Notes: generated by a model not told the origin, from the sequence alone. A DNA stretch of 64,000 bases from Brachionus plicatilis (GCA_010279815.1 QEOQ01000226.1:3134057-3198056), one strand, 5' to 3'. Counted from the first letter of the stretch, positions 25,789-38,018 are shown. Numbers and translations: made by a program.

Positions 25789-28702
25789 TCAATTTGCATC
25801 TTCAGGAGAAATAGACGATCTGGTCGAGACCGATGAGTTGATGTCTATGTTGGGCGACTGGACTGGTTCGATGGGCGAAGATCTTTCGGCGCACGATCCA
25901 CTCGGCGATGGTGACCTTGAATTTTTGTGCACAATTTTTGGACAAAAGACAAAGCCGTGCGTCTCATTTTTGGCATAAGGGTGGTACCTCATGGCGGCCA
26001 ATTTTTGATTCAATTGAGCACTCGAAAAGTTAGCTGCCTGATTGAACGAGCTAGGCGGACCGCCACCACAGCCTTCGCCCTGTTCGCTCACCATTCTCTG
26101 TATGAACTCGATCGGTTTGTTGTAATAAAGAGCCATGTATTTGGCCAAATAATTTGGCTGATTGATTGTGTTGTTGGACTGAGTGTAGACAGATTTGTAG
26201 GCGGCCGCAATCGCTGCCATTTGCTCGGACTGAAAAAATGAGAGACCATTTTGGGCATGAGTTTGGCTCGCTGGTGCATTCATTTGGTAGCTGTTCAAGT
26301 AGCTAGCAGGGGCCATTTGCTTGCCGGCGGCGGCCAGTGCCGTAGCTGCGGCTATGATCGACGCCATCGGTGACAAATCACCCAACATTTTTTGATTTGT
26401 TTTACAATAGCCACCATCTAGATATAAAAAAAAATTAAAAAAAAAATTTATTTTATTCTTGAAAAATGACTCTGAAAAATTGATTTTTCATGAAAAAAAT
26501 TTTTTTTTTGGTATCAAAAAAATTCACTAGTTATAAATTGATGCTTCTTTATTAGGTGCTGAAGAAATTGAAAATTAAATTTATTTTTTTTGTCGGATAC
26601 CTAAGTCTGGTAGGAATAAATTGAAAAAAATTTTTTTTAAATAAAAATGTTGTCAAGCCTAGACAAATAGTATCCTTTTTAATCCTTTAGATTAAAAGTA
26701 ATCTAAATGACATGAATGTGAAATTTTATTTTATTCAGTCTAAAAAACGAGTAAATTGTTTCAAAATAAATAAAAGATTATTTCAAAGGTTGTTTTTTTG
26801 ACGAAAAATCATGCATACAATTTTTCAATTTAATTTGTAAATTTTTACTAAATTTCGAATTTAGCTGATAAATCAATGAATTAGCCAAAAGACAGTGATA
26901 AAAAAATGAAAGAATCAGAATGGGTTAAATGATAGGTCAATTTTTTCCTAGCTAATTTTTTATTTGCCTCAATAGCAAATCAAGCTTGGAATAGATTTAT
27001 ATAATAAATATTTTATCCATTAAATCGATGATTCGATCTCTATTTGACTATTGCTTTGTCATAATCAATTCTGGGTGAGAGAAAATTAAAAGCAAGATTT
27101 TGAAAATTAATCTTTTAAAATTTTTTAAATAAAACTAAATCTTGAAATTTCTGTCACAGGGCTGAAAAGAAGGTCTAAGCCATGGGAAATGCCCAAAATT
27201 ATATTTTAAATAAAATTTCATCCATTAGATTTTCATAAAACTAGTTAAAAGTGACAAAATAGAAAGAAAAAAAGTACCATTTGAAAATGTGCTGTTCGAA
27301 GACTGGGCCGGAGCTCCGTTCTCTTTGATCATTTGTTCGATGCTCTCTCGTTCCAAGTCGGACAGTCTTGATGAGTCTCTGAAGCCCTTGGCAAATGGAT
27401 TTGAGTCTATTTTCAGCTTGGTGATCTGTGAGAAGAAGAACAAAAATTATTTTTTTTCTATTTGAAAATTTTTATTATTGTTCAGTACCAGTTGATTTTG
27501 GTATGCTGTCACAGCTATGAAGCTGGTCTCCGGAAAAACGAACGTTTTGTACTCAAAAGCGTCCAGGTCCGCGCTCACATGCAGCTTGACACTGCTCTGC
27601 TCAGGCCTTTTGATCAAGTGAACCCGTGGCTGATACTTGTGCATCGAATTGAGAACAATCTGGGATATAAAAAAAATTTATTATTTCAGAAATTTATCAA
27701 AAAAATTTTTTTTTTCTAAAATTAATCAAAAAGAATAAAATAAAAATTTTTTTTTTTTTTTCAAAAATTTTTTTTCTAAATTTAATCAAAAAGAATAAAT
27801 TTAAAATTTTTTTTTTTTTTTCAAAATTTTTTTTTCCTAAAATTAGTCAAAAAGAATAAATTTTAAAAAAAATTTTTTTTTTTTTTAAAAATTTTTTTCT
27901 AAAATTAATCTAAAATAATAAATTATAAAAAAAATTACATGTCCACACTTGTCCATTTCGTTGTTGGTGAGCTTTACCTTTTCAAAAGACACAATTTGCT
28001 TGTAGAGAGAGTCGCCAGTGAACGGGCCATCTGGATGTACAAAGAGTCTGGATTGGACCGGGGGGTCGGCCTTGCCAGCGACCAGCCACGACGACCTGTG
28101 ATAGGCGTACCGGTAGCGCTTGCTGTCAGTGGGCACAATGTCCATGGCGATCAAGTACTTTTGGTTCAGCTTGGCATTGCCGAACGAGACCCTGAGAGGC
28201 GGGAACATTCTGCGTCCCGATTTGGTGATTATCATCTCGGTGCCGAGCTGGTGAAATTTTTTCCACAAGTCGTCGGTCTCCAGAAAGCACTCGATGGCGT
28301 TTAGCTCCTGGTCGCCCTTGCATACCTCGGTCTCGGCCTTTGTTATCGAATTGGGCTCCGAGTCCTCCAGCTGGGACTGGTTGGACTTGGCCGGCCTGGC
28401 CTTGACCGCCCGCTCGTCCTCGTCCTGCAGCTTGCGTTTCTTGCGCAAGCTCGGCGACGACCTCTCCTCAACTACTGTTCAATAGATATAGCATGCCGCT
28501 GGCAAGACAAAATTTAAGGCAGCTTACTTGAAATGGGCGACGCGCAGTCATGTGGCGCCAAGTTTGTCCGATTGGACTCGGCCACGCTGAACGACGAGTC
28601 CGACGAGGAACAGTTGGTGTCGTAGTGTTGGTCAGCTGACCGCTTTTTGTCTCCGATGAGATTTTCAATGAAAAAGGCAGAGGCTTTTTCGGACAAAATC
28701 AT
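25789..28702 (-). CDS. TBX20: T-box transcription factor TBX20 (midline/H15 class)
   Basis: Nuclear T-box DNA-binding regulator; TBX20 orthologues act in heart and neural development. Exons: 28702-28528, 28474-27939, 27659-27489, 27425-27278, 26417-25789. They join in frame to 552 residues. Introns are 53, 279, 63 and 860 bp. The T-box contains [50 protein letters not shown] and [20 protein letters not shown], then [25 protein letters not shown] and RDSSRL..ERES identify TBX20 rather than TBX2/3. Near the N-terminus [14 protein letters not shown] resembles the eh1-type repressor motif (AFSIAALM) of vertebrate TBX20. A basic RKKRK cluster precedes the T-box. The C-terminal part has an Ala-rich run and ends SSISPEDAN. 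The start is the ATG before ILSEKASAF. Exon 2 has tandem acceptors CAG/TAG that would add or omit one Val. Confidence 0.95.
27690..27935. repeat. About 60-bp tandem repeat filling TBX20 intron 2
   Basis: Four diverged copies of a unit made of a T-run, CAAAAATTTTTTTTCTAAA, then TTAATCAAAAAGAATAAA. They account for nearly all of the 279-bp intron. Confidence 0.7.
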
Positions 28703-29620
28703 TTCTAAATTGAACACAGATAGAACAAATAAAATTTGGCAACACAATGAATAGTTTTTATTTTTTGTTTAAGAGAGAAAAAAAAATAAGAGAGAGAGAG
28801 AGAAAAAAGTGCATTTGATTGGAGTGGTGGAGAAAAATAATTTTATTGGTTTGGATATTTTTTTCGAAAAAAAAAAAGTGAATTGAAAGGGTTTATTGTG
28901 ATTGGATGTGTGTTGTGAGCTGGTGTAATTTGGAAGAGAGCGATTTACTCCAATTGCAATTTGTGTTTGTCGATTCACAACTCATCTGACTATTTGTTGG
29001 TATGTTTGGCTGAGTCGGCGGCGTTTCACTTAGAAAATTCACAAAACAGAGCTCTCTTCTTCATAAAAAACCAATTAGAAAAATTATTTTTATGGCAATA
29101 TATTTAAAAGCGTAAGCCTTTGCGTTTAACAATTGTAATTGCACTATTTTCTAATGATTATTGTAAAATTATTTTCTAAATTTTTTTTTTTTTCTCCAAA
29201 TTGCAATTAATTAATCAAACGTTTTTAAAAACAAAAGAAAATATTTTTAAACATGATTTTTAAGATGTTGTTGCTATCTCTGCAGCACACAAAAAGAAAA
29301 AAAAAAAAAGATTTTTATTTGCTTTGATTAATTGCTCTCTTGAAAGCGCCTACTTTTCATTTGACAAATTGGCAGTCGAATTTTATTTCCAACCATGAGA
29401 TCACCCTTCCTCTATTCTACACTCTTTTCTGACTGCTAATCCCTTAATCGCGCATTTACACTAACGCTCTTCTAATTGCTTTCATACACCCAGCTCTAAG
29501 CCGAACACACACACTCGCTCAAATCACTGAGAAATTTTTGCTATTTGCAATATTCTTAAATTCCTCGACAACAGCCAATCCTTTAGCTCTCTCTCTCTAT
29601 TCACTTGACTTTACTTGATT
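28703..29620. promoter_or_regulatory. TBX20 5' flank (putative promoter region)
   Basis: The 900 bp upstream of the TBX20 start is less AT-biased than its surroundings. It contains a GA microsatellite (about 28770-28805), pyrimidine-rich blocks at 29400-29640 and CpG-containing patches (GAGTCGGCGGCGTTTC near 29013). No start site or TATA box can be fixed, so promoter is inferred from position only. Confidence 0.35.
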
Positions 29621-29704
29621 TCAAATTCACGAGTCACCTTTCCACTGATTCAAAAGACATAATTTTAAAACCTTTATCTTGAATAAACCTGTATATATTA
29701 TCAA

Positions 29705-29755
29705 CGTAGATACTGAAGGAGCATTAGCTCGGTACAGATAAACAAATAAATAAAT
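29705..29755 (+). mobile_element. LINE 3' tail fragment
   Basis: ACTGAAGGAGCATTAGCTCG followed by GTACAGATAAACAAATAAAT, matching 17972-18010 almost exactly. It directly abuts the MULE relic that starts at 29756. A diverged relative (GCTGAAGGAACTATGCTCGG) is at 30497-30530. Confidence 0.6.
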
Positions 29756-30398
29756 ACTACTTTTTTCACTAAACCAAAATGATACTTTTTTCGCTAGTGA
29801 AAAAAGTATACTTTTCAATGAGACTAAAAAAAGAATACTTTTTTCACTATTTATCAAAATTTAACACTAACATTAGTGAATAAATTATTCCAAGCTAAAG
29901 CTTCACGTAGCGAGAGCACATCCAAATATTTATAAGTCAATTGAGGTCTTGCAAATACAAGAGACAGCAACTTTTACCAAATGCAAACATGATCTTTTAA
30001 ATAGACCGGCTCCTCCTAGGAAGAAGTTGGACGTTGGTAAGGATACTGAGCTGAAAATTTACAAAAAGATGCTAGACGAGAATAGTATTGACGTTGGTGT
30101 TTACATAAAGAATGTTATGCCATTGTTCAGCTTTGGAAACAAATTCAGATGAAAAAGAGCCTGAGCCAGATAGTGACAATGAGGATGAAGACTTAGTTGA
30201 CAGTTCTGACGAAGAGGACGTAGTTTAGAATTTTTTTTTACTTAAAATAGACTTAGAGGATGTAACTTTATTTTTGCATTTATCAAAATATTAAATAAAC
30301 ACATCAATTATTCAATTTGTCTTTTTCTATTAGTGGAAATTTTATACTATTTTAGGGGACGCAAAAAAGATACTTTTTTCGCTAGTGAAAAAAGTAGT
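29756..30398. mobile_element. Non-autonomous MULE-like element
   Basis: Inverted ends ACTACTTTTTTCACTA / complement, plus a subterminal block GATACTTTTTTCGCTAGTGA present at both ends. The inside encodes the tail of a MULE transposase (next entry). The right flank gives no convincing target duplication. Confidence 0.65.
29889..30152 (+). pseudogene. C-terminal remnant of a MULE transposase
   Basis: Reads LKLHVARAHPNIYKSIEVLQ then TATFTKCKHDLL, NRPAPPRKKLDVGKD and KIYKKMLDENSIDV to a stop. The HPNIYKSIEVLQ-x-QETAT...PPRKK arrangement matches the C-terminal helix region of FLYWCH-type MULE transposases (compare HPSIYPLVDKFREEQ in the intact copy at 38548-40107). All catalytic residues are missing. 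An acidic Asp/Glu tail continues in another frame to about 30227. Confidence 0.6.
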
Positions 30399-31015
30399 AT
30401 GGACCATTATCAATTCTAAACCTACGACCATGTTTTAAAAAACAGTATCATACGTGTCTATTTTAGCTATTTATTTTTTTTCATTTTCTTTAAATTGCTG
30501 AAGGAACTATGCTCGGCAAACTTTACAATATATAATAATAATGTAAAACATGCATTTTCTTGTTTCCAATGAAAGAAAAAAATGGATAAATTTCTTTAAT
30601 TTGAGCCACTTTTTTGGAGTTAAAAATTTTCAAATAAAAAAAAAACTTTTTGATGACCGAACTTTCTTTTATTTGAGCTTTTATGTGGTAACTACACAAA
30701 AAACTGATGGGATTTTTTTGTACACATAAAAAAAATTTAACTTAAATTTTAATAAATTTTTTTACAAATAATTATTTAATTGGAAAAAAAAATTTTCTAA
30801 AGTAATGACTGTTTGTTCACGCGAAAGGTATATTTTCAAAATCTTACTAAATTAATAAAAATTCTTTTATTAAATTTGACTTTTTGTATGATTTTCAAAT
30901 TTCAATATTCAATTCAATTATTTCAATGTAAAATTTAAAAGCTGCTAAGCCTAATTCTCTTTGTCTACTTTTTTTTACACCTTTTGTTCATTCGGTCTCT
31001 TATTTTAGAAAATAA

Positions 31016-31270
31016 AAACATTTTACCCAAAATCAAAGTAAGCACCTCACACTTAGGATTCATCAAAAATGCTTTTTTAATGATATTTATCTTCAGCATT
31101 GCTTAAATTTAATTGAGCCTGTTTTTTGTACTACGCAGATTGAGGAGGTCTTGCTTTTGCAATCGAGCTTAGTAAAATTAGTCTGTGATCCGATTAAAAT
31201 CAGAACAGAATTTAGTAAAATGGTAGCAAAATTTTTATTTGACTTTTCTCATGCACTTATTGAAAATTAA
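31016..31270 (+). pseudogene. Unassigned 84-codon open frame, probable retroelement C-terminus
   Basis: Open without a start codon from a TAA at 31013: SKHLTLRIHQKCFFNDIYL, QIEEVLLLQSSLVKLVCDP, FSKMVAKFLFDFSHALIEN, stop. I do not recognise the family. The last 16 codons and the following sequence are duplicated at 31924-32175, and both copies run into the same kind of 3' tail, which suggests a retrotransposon end. An open stretch of this length could still occur by chance in the window. Confidence 0.35.
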
Positions 31271-31505
31271 TTCTAAGAATTAAATTAAATGGACTTTAAC
31301 TTGGAACTTTTAAACAACTCTGATCAGCTTAATAATTTTGAATTATTATCTCTTAATATTTCTCTTAATTTTGCTCAATTTGTTATTTAAATAAATATTT
31401 AAAACCTTTATTTTTTTAAATTAAAACAAATTTGAGTTTCCCCAGTATTTGTCCGAATTGCTTTAGCCTTTGTTCTAACCCCCTTGTCATGAAAAAATTA
31501 AAAAA
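31218..31505 (+). repeat. Direct repeat, copy A, with LINE-like 3' tail
   Basis: The block from AAAATGGTAGCAAAATTTTT onward, including a 33-codon frame beginning MDFNLELLNNSDQLNNFELL, recurs at 31924-32275. The tail CCCCAGTATTTGTCCGAATT...CTTGTCATGAAAAAA is matched in copy B. Confidence 0.7.
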
Positions 31506-31698
31506 ATTAATGGAACACAAAATGGATAATAATTTGAAAAACTAAAAAAAAAATAACATTTTAAATTTGTTTTTCTTTAGAAATTACTCAATCACTAATT
31601 TTTGTCTCATAAAAAAAAACTTTATTCTAACTTTGATCATTTTTTTTAAAAGATATTTTTTAATTCTTTTATTTTATTTATTTGTATTTTTTTAAGTA

Positions 31699-31843
31699 CA
31701 GTACAATTTAAAACTAACTTTTTTCTTCGACTCTTCTTCAACTATTCCTTTCCTCGACTCGTAGGAAAGGAAAGGAAAGACCGAGGAAAGGAAGAGGAAT
31801 AGTCGAGGAAAATAAACGTACAAGTTAGTTTTAAATTGTACTG
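31699..31843. mobile_element. Small hairpin MITE, TA-flanked (family 1, copy 2)
   Basis: Ends CAGTACAATTTAAAACTAAC and complement, TA on both sides. The middle is a long purine/pyrimidine hairpin of GAGGAAAGGAA-type words. It sits between direct-repeat copies A and B. Sister of 2387-2503. Confidence 0.75.
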
Positions 31844-31923
31844 TATGAACTAAAACCATTTGGCTGAAAGGAAAGATCTGAGATCCATTCCAAACTACCA
31901 TGATATAACAATAATAAACAGTG

Positions 31924-32275
31924 AAATGGTAGAAGCAAAATTTTTATTTGACTTTTCTCATGCACTTATTGAAAATTAATTCTAAGAATTAAATTAAATG
32001 GACTTTAACTTGGAACTTTTAAACAACTCTGATCGACTTGATAATTTTGAAATGTTATCTTTTAATTTAACACATCGTCAAATGACGTAATTAGATTACC
32101 ATAAAAGGGTTAAAATTTGCTGATATTTATCTTTTTTGCTCAATTTATTATTTAAATAAAAATTAAAAATTTTTTTTTTTACATTTTTTTAAAATAAATC
32201 CCCAGGATTTGCCCGAATAGTTCTAGCCTTTGTTTAAACCCTCTAGTCACGAAAAAATATCTAAAATTTATTTAT
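31924..32275 (+). repeat. Direct repeat, copy B, with LINE-like 3' tail
   Basis: Matches copy A over VAKFLFDFSHALIEN-stop and MDFNLELLNNSD, then diverges and gains sequence near 32060-32130 before the shared tail (CCCCAGGATTTGCCCGAATA ... GTCACGAAAAAA). Confidence 0.7.
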
Positions 32276-32279
32276 AAAT

Positions 32280-35110
32280 TCAAAGTAAAAACTGAATAAA
32301 AAAATATGAAAATTTTAAATTTAGACAAAAAATACGATTTTATAAATTACTGCCAATTTTCATTACACCCCATCACCGTTAGTCTAATCTTCATCAAAAC
32401 AGTGAGTACCAGAGTTTAAATTGCACAAGCTCACTTAAGCTAAATTCTACGCTACACAAAAGCCTCTCATACTTGATTGATACCTTATTGCTTAAATCAA
32501 TCAAATGATTAAGTCATCGTTTTTTAAAATTATAAATCACTTCTGAATTAAACTTCGAAAAAGTGCTTCTTTGTTAACAAAACTTTTCTCCCAAAAATGC
32601 CAACCTAAATTTACTAGAAAAAAATATATTTTTTTTAATATCTTTTAATACTGCACGACCAACCCTGGCTAATTTTTGTTGTTGGGCTTAGCTGTAAAAT
32701 GGTCTGGATAATATCCTAATGATTCGTTCAGAAAAAAAAAAGAGTTCAAAGAAAATAAGAGGATTTTTTGCATCAGATAAATTCAAGTGAATTTTTTTTT
32801 TTCATTACAAATAAAATGCTGGATCCTGTGCGAACGGATTGGTGAGAGAGAACGCGTTCACATTTTCACATGTGTACTGCTTGCTATGTGAAACAAGTGT
32901 GTGACAACAAAGCTGCACGACAATTAACTTCTCAAATTGTTTGCCGTTCACCCTTATCCTAAATTAATTTGCCGTGACACAAATAAAAGCTAATTGCTTC
33001 TCATTTTGCGCCAAAATAAACTAATATCAAAGAAATTTTACTCTTTTGTAAGAACACCTTTTCTATCCATAAATTAATTTAACTATCTGTTTAAATTCTA
33101 TTATCCGAAAAAGTTTACCTCTCATTTTATTTTTTGATTTAATTTTATTTGAATTTGTCTATGAACTTTAAAATGGGACTACATTTGAATCAAACGCTGC
33201 GCCTTCTCCACTTACAGCCATTGCAAGAGTCGTAAAAACGAACACTTGATCCGTGAATGTGTCAAGTGAGATTCGTTTACAATTTGCCAAACAAAAAAAT
33301 GTTCAATTTACAGTGATTTATGGTGATGATGAATAATTAACATTCCGGTTGGAGAAATGCGCACATCCGAGCCATTTAGACAAATCTGGTGCTGTTAGCA
33401 GAAAGAGAGCTTAGTACCGGAACTTGGTGTTAGTATTGCCGAGAACATGTCTGTAAACAAATGGATTGATCAAAGCTGCGAGTGATCGTGCAAAATTAGA
33501 GAATTAAAATCTCAAGTGCCTAGAATAAAATTTATCTTCTTTTATTTTTCTTTTTTTTTTTTTTGTGTTTACTGTGCCGATGCAGTTATGATAAATTTCA
33601 AAAATTCCGTCTGTTTTTAAACAAAAAAAAAATTTTTTTTTTCCAACTCTGGTTTATTTTAAATATGTGCTGGTGTTTGACTCAAGTTGCTGATTTTCGG
33701 AATTTTACAATCCTGCCCAGCATCATTAAACTACTTAACAATAGTTTATTGACTTGAGTATTTGAAAAATCCGCAGATTTTTTTTGCTCATTAAATAGAA
33801 CATAAAAATTTGCTAGCTTTTGTTTTGTTGTTGGTCAATTAAATAAAATTTTGTAATCAATTATTTTTTATTTTAAAAGTAAACTAGTGGACTTGGTTTT
33901 ATCGATAATTTGAATCGTTGTTGCACAATAGTTTAGATCGAATCTGCCTCAGAAGGATTATTGCATTTTTTGTATTCAAATTAGATTGTACAGTATTGAT
34001 AACATTTATTGATTCTTAAAAGGTGATAACTTATCTGCAAGAAATAGCTTCTATACTCAAACAGGTACAATTCAATAAGTATCACTAGTTTGTCATTCTG
34101 AAACAGAAAAACAAACAATAAATTTATCACCTTACAAGATCAAGATAAGACTTGAATTGAAAGAAAATTGTTGTGCCATTTGACCATGGGCTAATCGCTC
34201 CAATTTTCTAGTCCCATGCTAGTCAATTAGTTATCATCTGAAATAATCATCAAGTCAAACATTGTTTATTTTTATTTAGTTTTTTTTTATAAATATATTT
34301 TTTTAGCTTTTGATCTGATTATACAGATAAACAAATAAACGAATAAACTCCATTTTAATCTTTTCTAATTTCTAAACAAAAATCTTATTTCAACTAATAA
34401 TTTTATTAAAAAAAATACAAAATAAATTCAAATATGTAATATTGTATTCTATTGTATTATACTATTATTTTTTTTTAAAGTCCTATAATTATTCAAAAGT
34501 TTCAAATCATGTCAAACATTAAATATATTTTTTTTAAATTTTTTTTTATCTTAATTATTTACTCTTCTTCAAATTATATCCTTCAACATTATTAACTTAT
34601 TTTATATTATAGTATTTTGATCATTAGGCTGAAAGGAAGGACTAAGTTCCATTCCAACCTGCCTGGGTATTTCCCCAACTATATTTTTAATAAATAATTA
34701 TAAATAAATAAACGAATAAAAGAAAAAATTCATTTTTGTTTTTATTTTTCTAGTTGACAAAAAATAATTGAATAATCAATTGGCTTAATTTATTTTGTTT
34801 GAATTACAAAATGTATATGTTATCGCAAAATTGTAAAACTCAGAAATCTATGGAATTAAGCTCATATACATTAGTAATTTGATAATAGCATCCATGGTAA
34901 ATATAAAAGTATAAAAACAAGATTAACTTTCTAATTTAACTAAAAATCGAATAAAAAATTTTGTTCAGATTGGTTTATGTGGAAATTATAAAGCGGCAAG
35001 ATTTTATTCAATTAATTTAATAATTTCAATAAATTCGAACATTAAATATATGATTTATTCTTTATTTTTCATAACGAGTCAAAATGACTCATATGGATGC
35101 TTCTAGTATA
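32280..35110. other. Gene-free region with less AT-biased islands and LINE tails
   Basis: No protein gene was found. Islands at 32820-33010 and 33180-33500 are noticeably richer in GC and in CG/GC words than the surroundings but do not translate convincingly. 33900-34240 carries a cluster of WGATAR words. LINE-like tail sequence occurs at 34310-34345 (TACAGATAAACAAATAAACG) and 34640-34720 (GGCTGAAAGGAAGGACTAAG). Confidence 0.4.
33900..34240. promoter_or_regulatory. Cluster of GATA-type motifs (candidate enhancer)
   Basis: Six WGATAR matches lie within about 250 bp: TGATAA twice, TTATCTGC, AAGATAAG, TTATCACC and GTTATCATC. By a rough composition estimate one or two would be expected. It lies about 5.3 kb upstream of the TBX20 start. 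Function is inferred only. Confidence 0.25.
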
Positions 35111-35117
35111 AAAATTG

Positions 35118-35170
35118 CAAGCATTTTTATAATTGAAAATTTAAATTTTTAGTGAAATAGAACCAATTTA
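35118..35170 (+). repeat. Dispersed repeat, copy 1 of at least 3
   Basis: AAAATTGCAAGCATTTTTAT ... TTTTTAGTGAAATAGAACC. Related copies are at 40936-40995 and 62040-62110 (more diverged). Family unknown. Confidence 0.5.
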
Positions 35171-35614
35171 CAGGAGAGATTTGATAATGGGATCCATGGT
35201 AAATTTACGCAATTTTACGCAAAAATACGTAAATCTACGTAAAAAATGGTAAATTAACTAAATTTAACGTAAATGGAAGTAAAATTACCAATTTTTACTT
35301 AAAATTATGTAAAATCCAAAAATGTCAAACAATCTCAAATTTTGCTGTTCTTCATAAAATTTTGTGAATAATTACGATTTTGACTTCTGAATTTTTTTTT
35401 TTTCAATTTAATTTTTTACTTTTTTTTTTCGTAAAATTTGGTAAAATCCAAAATTTTACAGGGAAATTTTGGTAAAATATGTTAAAAAAACAAAAAAATT
35501 TGTAGCATAACACTTTTATTTATTGAGATTTTTTTAATGCAATTAATAGCCTGACCAATCATCATCCTTTTGAATAATAATCTCAATTACTTTTTTAACA
35601 TATTAATTAATATG

Positions 35615-36040
35615 TCATAATAAAGAAGTATAACAAAGAATTTGGAATTTTGCTTTTATTAAGTGGTTAATATATTTCTTGTTTTTATCAAAGGTCAGAG
35701 TTTTTTGAAATTCAAAAATATATTTCAAAAAATCCTCTTCATTTCTTGGTTCTTTATCGATAATGAAATTTTTCATTTTAAGGCATTGTATCTCTATGGG
35801 TTTTAAATCTGGTGAAATTGGAGGTAATTTTATTTTAAAATAACCATGTTGAATAATTTTTAAAATATATCCAATTAATTTTGTTACGGGAGAGAAAATT
35901 TCGGCATAAATAAGACTAATGTTTAAGATCATTGTCTTGATGTAACTTAAAAGCTAAGTCAAATTTACCTGTTTCAAAAAGTAATAAATAGTCAGCTGAT
36001 AAATCTCTATGCATTACAGAATCCATCATTGATTTAAAAG
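35615..36040 (-). pseudogene. Tc1/mariner DDE transposase remnant
   Basis: Reading upstream to downstream on the minus strand: DSVMHRDLSADYLLLFETGK, then KLHQDNDLKH followed by an in-frame stop, a frame change, and finally KLPPISPDLKPIEIQCLKMK. HQDND.KH and PP.SPDL.PIE are the second-Asp and third-acidic-residue blocks of Tc1/mariner transposases. The stop after LKH and the frameshift make it inactive. It is the only transposase coding found inside the foldback at 35171-37104. Confidence 0.8.
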
Positions 36041-36433
36041 GCTTTGTTCAAATTATAACAGAACTTTAATATTTACGTATTATCCTGGTTGATAGGCCAC
36101 AGGTTAAAAAAAAATAAGAAATTTTTGAATTTTAAATGAATAAAAAAGTTATGCCACTTATTTTAGTGTTTTTTAGATTTTCTTCTTTTTTAACATATTT
36201 TATCAAAATTTCCCTGTAAATATTTTGGCATTTTTGGATTTTAAATAATTTAACGTAAAAATTGGTAATTTTACTTCTATCAACGTAAAATTGTCAAAAG
36301 GTATTTATTGTACATTTTTACATTTTTGAGAGAAAAAATAAAAATCTCAAAATAATAAAACTTAAAAAAATTTTCATTAAGAAAAGTAATAATAAATTCG
36401 CAATTAATTTAAAAAGATTTTCAAAAAATTGGC

Positions 36434-36784
36434 GATGTGAAATTTTAGTACAAAAATTACAGTACAAAAAGTAAAAACGCTATAATTTATTTTCTAATTG
36501 TGCAAAAATGACTCTTTAAAATGTACAATATTGTACAAATTTTGTGCAACCGAATTCCAGGCTCTGCAAAAACTCTGCAATTTATTGCATTTTTTAATCA
36601 AATATTTTTTAATGGTGTGCATTTTACAGAAAATTGCAGAGTCTTTGCAGAGCCTGGAATTCGGTTGCACAAAATTTTTACAATATTGTACTTTTTATAG
36701 AGTCATTTTTGCACAGTTAGAAAATAAATTATAGCGTTTTTACTTTTTGTACTGTAATTTTTGTACTAAAATTTCACATTGCCA
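36434..36784. mobile_element. 350-bp MITE (family 2, copy 1)
   Basis: Ends GGCGATGTGAAATTTTAGTA and complement, then TACAGTACAAAAAGTAAAAA and CGCTATAATTTATTTTCTAA in both arms. Internal GCAACCGAATTCCAGGCTCT pairs with its complement. A second copy at 47755-48108 matches nearly base for base over much of its length. Confidence 0.85.
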
Positions 36785-38018
36785 AAAATTGTCCTTGGTT
36801 TTTACATTTAAATTTTTCTAAAACTCCTTTTTAAGTAATTGCGAATTTATTATTACTTTTCTTGAATGAAAATTTTTTTAGATTCTCTGATTTGAGATTT
36901 TTTTTTTCTCAAAAATGTAAAAATGTAAAAATATAAAAATGTACAATAATTTTCATTTTGCCGTAAAATTTAGTTAATTCAAGTAAAAGTAAACTGTAAA
37001 GAATGGTAAGTTACCATTCTTTACAGTTCTTGTTTATGTAAAATTTACGTATTTTGCGTAAAATTACGTAATTTACCATGGATCCTATTATCAAATCACT
37101 ATTGTAAGTAAATTTGTAAAAAATGAATAAAAAAAAGAAATCTGAAAAGTTGCTGAATTTTTTATTATTTTCCTAATTTACTAAAAATTCTAAGTAATAT
37201 TTGTAAAGTGTTTTATTCATTTTTTACAAATTTACGTATATCAGCGTAATTCCATAGAATCTGGCATGGTAAAATAAATAAAAACTTTATTTTTTTTAAA
37301 ATTTTATTTTATTTAACTTTACAGTGGCGTTCCTGATTTTGTAATTTACGATTATTTACGTAAAATATTGTAAATTTACGTAAATTTACAAAAGAATGAA
37401 ATTGAATAAAATGAAATTGATTGAATTGCACTCTTAGCATTCAATTTCATTTCAATTTTTTGGAATTTTTTTTTACATAAATTCACGTAAAATCTGATAA
37501 TTCACGTTTTTTTACTCTTGTAAATTTACGTAAATTTGCGTAAATTCACAATATTTTAAGTAAAATTTGCTAAATTTTAGGGTTGTTAATTGAACTGGAT
37601 TTCAAATTTTTGAAGTTTTTGAGAAAACTTCAAGTTTATTTTTCAACACTTCGAAATTTTTTGACAAAGGAAAATTGAAATTGAAATATTAAATATGAAG
37701 TGAAATTTTAAAAATTTAAAGCCGGTAGAACTTAATACTTCGAAATTTTAAACTTGAATCAAAAGTTTTAAGTTTGAAATTAACAAGTTTAAAATTTAGA
37801 CGTTTGAAATCTTGAGGTCTGAAATTTCTAATTTAAAAAAGTTCGATTCTGAAATTTTCAATTTTAAAAATTTCTTTTCTAGTTAAAATTGATAAATACA
37901 AAATAAATAAAAATATCTACATTTACAAAATTTAATAGATAATTTTGAAATTTTTGAAATGCTTTTTGATTTAGCAAATACGCCTCCTAGCTAAACGGGT
38001 TCAACACCGGTCTCAACA

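Larger units (their letters stand above)
35171..37104. mobile_element. Tc1/mariner-type foldback element with decayed transposase
   Basis: Left end CAGGAGAGATTTGATAATGG, right end the complement of CAATAGTGATTTGATAATAG, with TA on both sides. Both arms continue GGATCCATGGTAAATT and then arrays of ACGTAAA/TTTACGT words (35205-35300, 35430-35480 and 36240-36300, 36960-37080). It contains the transposase relic at 35615-36040 and an inserted MITE at 36434-36784. Confidence 0.8.

Noticed and set aside
25927..28485. Several frames opposite or offset within TBX20 exons
   Set aside because: They overlap exons whose T-box reading and splice junctions are unambiguous.
33563..33757. 64-codon plus-strand frame
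   Set aside because: Low-complexity Phe/Lys/Leu composition, no splice context, no motif; within chance length.
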